64,000 bases of DNA from contig JAGIAH010000002.1 in NCBI GenBank assembly GCA_017744915.1, positions 496,001 through 560,000 on the forward strand, given 5' to 3'. The notes below the pieces were generated by a model that was given only the letters and a program-made list of their open reading frames with translations, was not told where the DNA came from and searched no databases. This document shows, piece after piece, positions 62,201 through 64,000 of this stretch (position 1 is its first letter; each line of letters opens with the position of its first letter). The translations under genes were made by a program, and so were the position numbers. Source of the DNA: Agrobacterium tumefaciens. GTDB taxonomy: Bacteria; Pseudomonadota; Alphaproteobacteria; Rhizobiales; Rhizobiaceae.

Positions 62201-62214
62201 TTGTCGCCGCGCAA
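62201..62214. promoter_or_regulatory. NnrR-type box upstream of the DUF2249 genes
   Basis: TTGTCGCCGCGCAA has TTG-N8-CAA with a CGCAA half-site as in NnrR boxes (TTGCG-N4-CGCAA). It lies 93 bp before the 62108 start, between norD and the DUF2249 gene. Confidence 0.5.
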
Positions 62215-62254
62215 ACAAACCTGAGATTCGTCAGGTCCGCTCGCGCGACGTGCT

Positions 62255-64000
62255 TCAGCCGGCAAGGCTGCGATAGATTGCCGGCAGCGCCGATGGCAGC
62301 TTGGCGATCCTGCTGACGATGGCATAACCGTTCTGGCCGAACATGGCCGGAATATAGGATTGCGCCTTGCTGTCGACCGTTACCCCAAAGACGCTGACGC
62401 CCGAGCGCCGCGCCTCGGAGACCGCGCGGCGGCTGTCCTCGATGGCGAAGCGGCCTTCATAGTGGTCGACATCGTTCGGCTTGCCATCCGTCAGCAGCAG
62501 AAGCAGCTTTCGGCGTTCCGGTCTTTCATGCAGCTTGGCGCTGGCGTGGCGGATGGCGGGGCCGATGCGGGTGTAGAAGCCGGGTTTCAGCGCCGCGATG
62601 CGCCGCTCGATAGTGTGACCCATCGGTTCATCGAAATCCTTCACCGTCTCCACCCGCACCCAGGAACGGCGGCGGGAGGTGAAGGTCAGGATGGAGTGGC
62701 TGTCGCCACAGGCGGAAAGCCCGTGGGCAAGCACCAGCAGGGCTTCCTTCTCCACATCGAGCACCCGGCGATTGTCGAACCAGGCATCGGTCGATAGTGA
62801 TACGTCGACCAATATCGTCACGGCAAGATCATGCGCCTGCGGGCGGCTTGCCATATGAATGCGGTCGCTGCCCTGTCCGCCAGCGGCGATATCGCTTCTG
62901 GCGCGAACCACCGCGTCAAGATCGAGATCGTTGCCGTCAAGCTGGGCGCGCAGCATCTCGTGGCGTGGCCGCAGCACCTCGAATTGCCGCCTGACCCGGC
63001 GGATGAGGCTTCTGGTGTCCGGGTCGGGTTCCGGTGCCGCCTCGGCGTCTTTCGCCGGACCGGCGATGACCCGGCAATGATCGGCGAGATAGGTACCGCT
63101 GCGATAATCCCATTCGGGATAGGTCAGTTCCGCTGTCAGCGGGGTATGGTTCAGGGCTTCAGGCGGCAGGTCGAGATCGAAGCGGAAGCGGGCGGAAGGC
63201 CGTCCCTTTCTTTCACCCAGTGTCATGTCGTCAAGCTCGTCCGCCGCACTGCCGTCGGCATCGTCGCTGTCGTCACCCGGCCGGTCGACATTGACCATCT
63301 CGGCCATGGCAAGGATTTTTTCGAAACGGTTGAGGATGAAGGGGCTGCGTTCGGTCTGCCGGTTCTCGGTCTTTTCGCGCACGGCAATATGGCGGGCCGC
63401 TTCCGCGCCCTGCGGCGCGGCGCCCGCTGCCGGCTGGTCTTCGCTTTGCCGGGCCTCGGATGTTTCGCGCAGCAGCGTGTCCGGCCATAGCGGCACCGGC
63501 AACATCGGCAGGTAGCGCGGCGGCGCCTTGGCCGGAAAGCCGGCGGGTGGCGCATGGCCCTCGATCCCTGCCGCATCGGCCAGCATGGAAAGCACCCGTT
63601 GTTCCACCTGCTGTTCCGCCTGCGGCAGCGGCCGCTTCTGCCGCACCGCGAGCATTGCGGCGCAAAGCCGGCGATAACGGGTCTTCATTCCGGGGAAGGC
63701 ATGGATGACGGCTTTTGCCAGTTCTGCGGCACGGTCGAGCCGGGCAAGATCGTTGCGAAGCGGGTCAGTCGCCGCCACCGGCTCAAGCGGCATCATCGCC
63801 ATGGCGGCGGCGAGCCAGAGATAAAGATCGCGGTTGAGGTGGCGGTCGGGAAACAGATCGAGCACCGGGGGCAGCATCAGCGTTGCATGATCACGTCCTG
63901 GCTGGGCGAGCTTCTCTTCGCCAAGACCCATGCGCTGGCGCAGCCTCAGCCGGTGGCTGGAGGTGCGGGCGCGGGCCGGGGCGATCTGCACCGCATGTTC
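62255..64000 (-). CDS. norD: NorD, nitric oxide reductase activation protein (5' end outside window)
   Basis: At least 581 codons are in the window and the frame is open at the edge; NorD is usually about 630 residues, so the start lies just outside. The C-terminal part is a von Willebrand A domain with an intact MIDAS (ILVDVSLSTDAW; LLLLTDGKPNDVDHYEG). NorD works with the AAA+ protein NorQ to insert cofactors into the NorCB nitric oxide reductase. The nor genes norCBQ are expected just beyond the window on the same strand. Confidence 0.93.
   Translation of the reverse strand, partial: EHAVQIAPARARTSSHRLRLRQRMGLGEEKLAQPGRDHATLMLPPVLDLFPDRHLNRDLYLWLAAAMAMMPLEPVAATDPLRNDLARLDRAAELAKAVIHAFPGMKTRYRRLCAAMLAVRQKRPLPQAEQQVEQRVLSMLADAAGIEGHAPPAGFPAKAPPRYLPMLPVPLWPDTLLRETSEARQSEDQPAAGAAPQGAEAARHIAVREKTENRQTERSPFILNRFEKILAMAEMVNVDRPGDDSDDADGSAADELDDMTLGERKGRPSARFRFDLDLPPEALNHTPLTAELTYPEWDYRSGTYLADHCRVIAGPAKDAEAAPEPDPDTRSLIRRVRRQFEVLRPRHEMLRAQLDGNDLDLDAVVRARSDIAAGGQGSDRIHMASRPQAHDLAVTILVDVSLSTDAWFDNRRVLDVEKEALLVLAHGLSACGDSHSILTFTSRRRSWVRVETVKDFDEPMGHTIERRIAALKPGFYTRIGPAIRHASAKLHERPERRKLLLLLTDGKPNDVDHYEGRFAIEDSRRAVSEARRSGVSVFGVTVDSKAQSYIPAMFGQNGYAIVSRIAKLPSALPAIYRSLAG

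Overview
The window looks like part of the linear chromosome of a biovar 1 Agrobacterium (A. tumefaciens/fabrum complex) or a very close Rhizobiaceae relative. The evidence is a GC-rich alphaproteobacterial coding style, a type VI secretion (T6SS) locus with the imp/hcp layout I remember from A. fabrum C58 (two tssC genes, a tagF-pppA fusion, ppkA, divergent clpV-hcp, no tssJ), a glucoside 3-dehydrogenase set of the kind behind the 3-ketolactose reaction, and a nirK/nirV/nnrS/norD denitrification block. No database search was possible, so all family names rest on motifs and recall.

Layout. (1) 1-2301: the 3' end of an SDR dehydrogenase, a PRC-barrel protein and a Wza-like export lipoprotein. 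(2) 2310-20973, minus strand: a 14-gene T6SS operon, in transcription order tssA, tssB, tssC41, tssC40, tagJ, tssE, tssF, tssG, fha, tssK, tssL, tssM, tagF-pppA, ppkA. (3) 21194-25401, plus strand: the divergent operon clpV(tssH), hcp, tai4, tae4, followed by what looks like a truncated vgrG at 25410-25580 where a spike/effector module would be expected. (4) 25558-33783: a GGDEF-EAL protein, a dual-specificity phosphatase with a metallophosphoesterase, a LacI and a GntR regulator, a HAD hydrolase and a PNPOx-like flavoprotein. (5) 33837-41180: a LacI-controlled MalEFGK-type sugar ABC operon with a TIM-barrel sugar isomerase and a Gfo/Idh oxidoreductase. (6) 41247-44582: a Tat-signal protein of unknown function, a divergent SDR/LysR pair and a cupin. 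(7) 44885-56547: an Rbs-type sugar ABC transporter, LacI regulator, isomerase, Gfo/Idh oxidoreductase, exported TIM-barrel enzyme, and a three-subunit periplasmic glucoside 3-dehydrogenase (GMC flavoprotein, Tat-bearing small subunit, cytochrome c). (8) 56620-64000: nnrR-like, nirV, nirK, nnrS, two DUF2249 genes and norD (5' end outside the window).

How the parts work together. The T6SS should carry its known phospho-switch: PpkA phosphorylates TssL (Thr14 is present with the start chosen here) and Fha reads it (Arg30 and Ser46 are present). The phosphatase half of TagF-PppA has lost expected metal ligands. The cluster arms one amidase effector (Tae4) with its immunity protein (Tai4), but has no intact vgrG or PAAR gene, so the spike must be encoded elsewhere. 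Block 7 reads as a complete 3-keto-glycoside route: oxidation at C3 in the periplasm with electrons passed to cytochrome c, cleavage by the exported TIM-barrel protein, uptake by the ABC system, and reduction of the 3-keto sugar by the Gfo/Idh enzyme. Block 8 is a nitrite/nitric oxide respiration module with FNR/NnrR-type boxes before nirK, before the DUF2249 genes and, in tandem, before the regulator.
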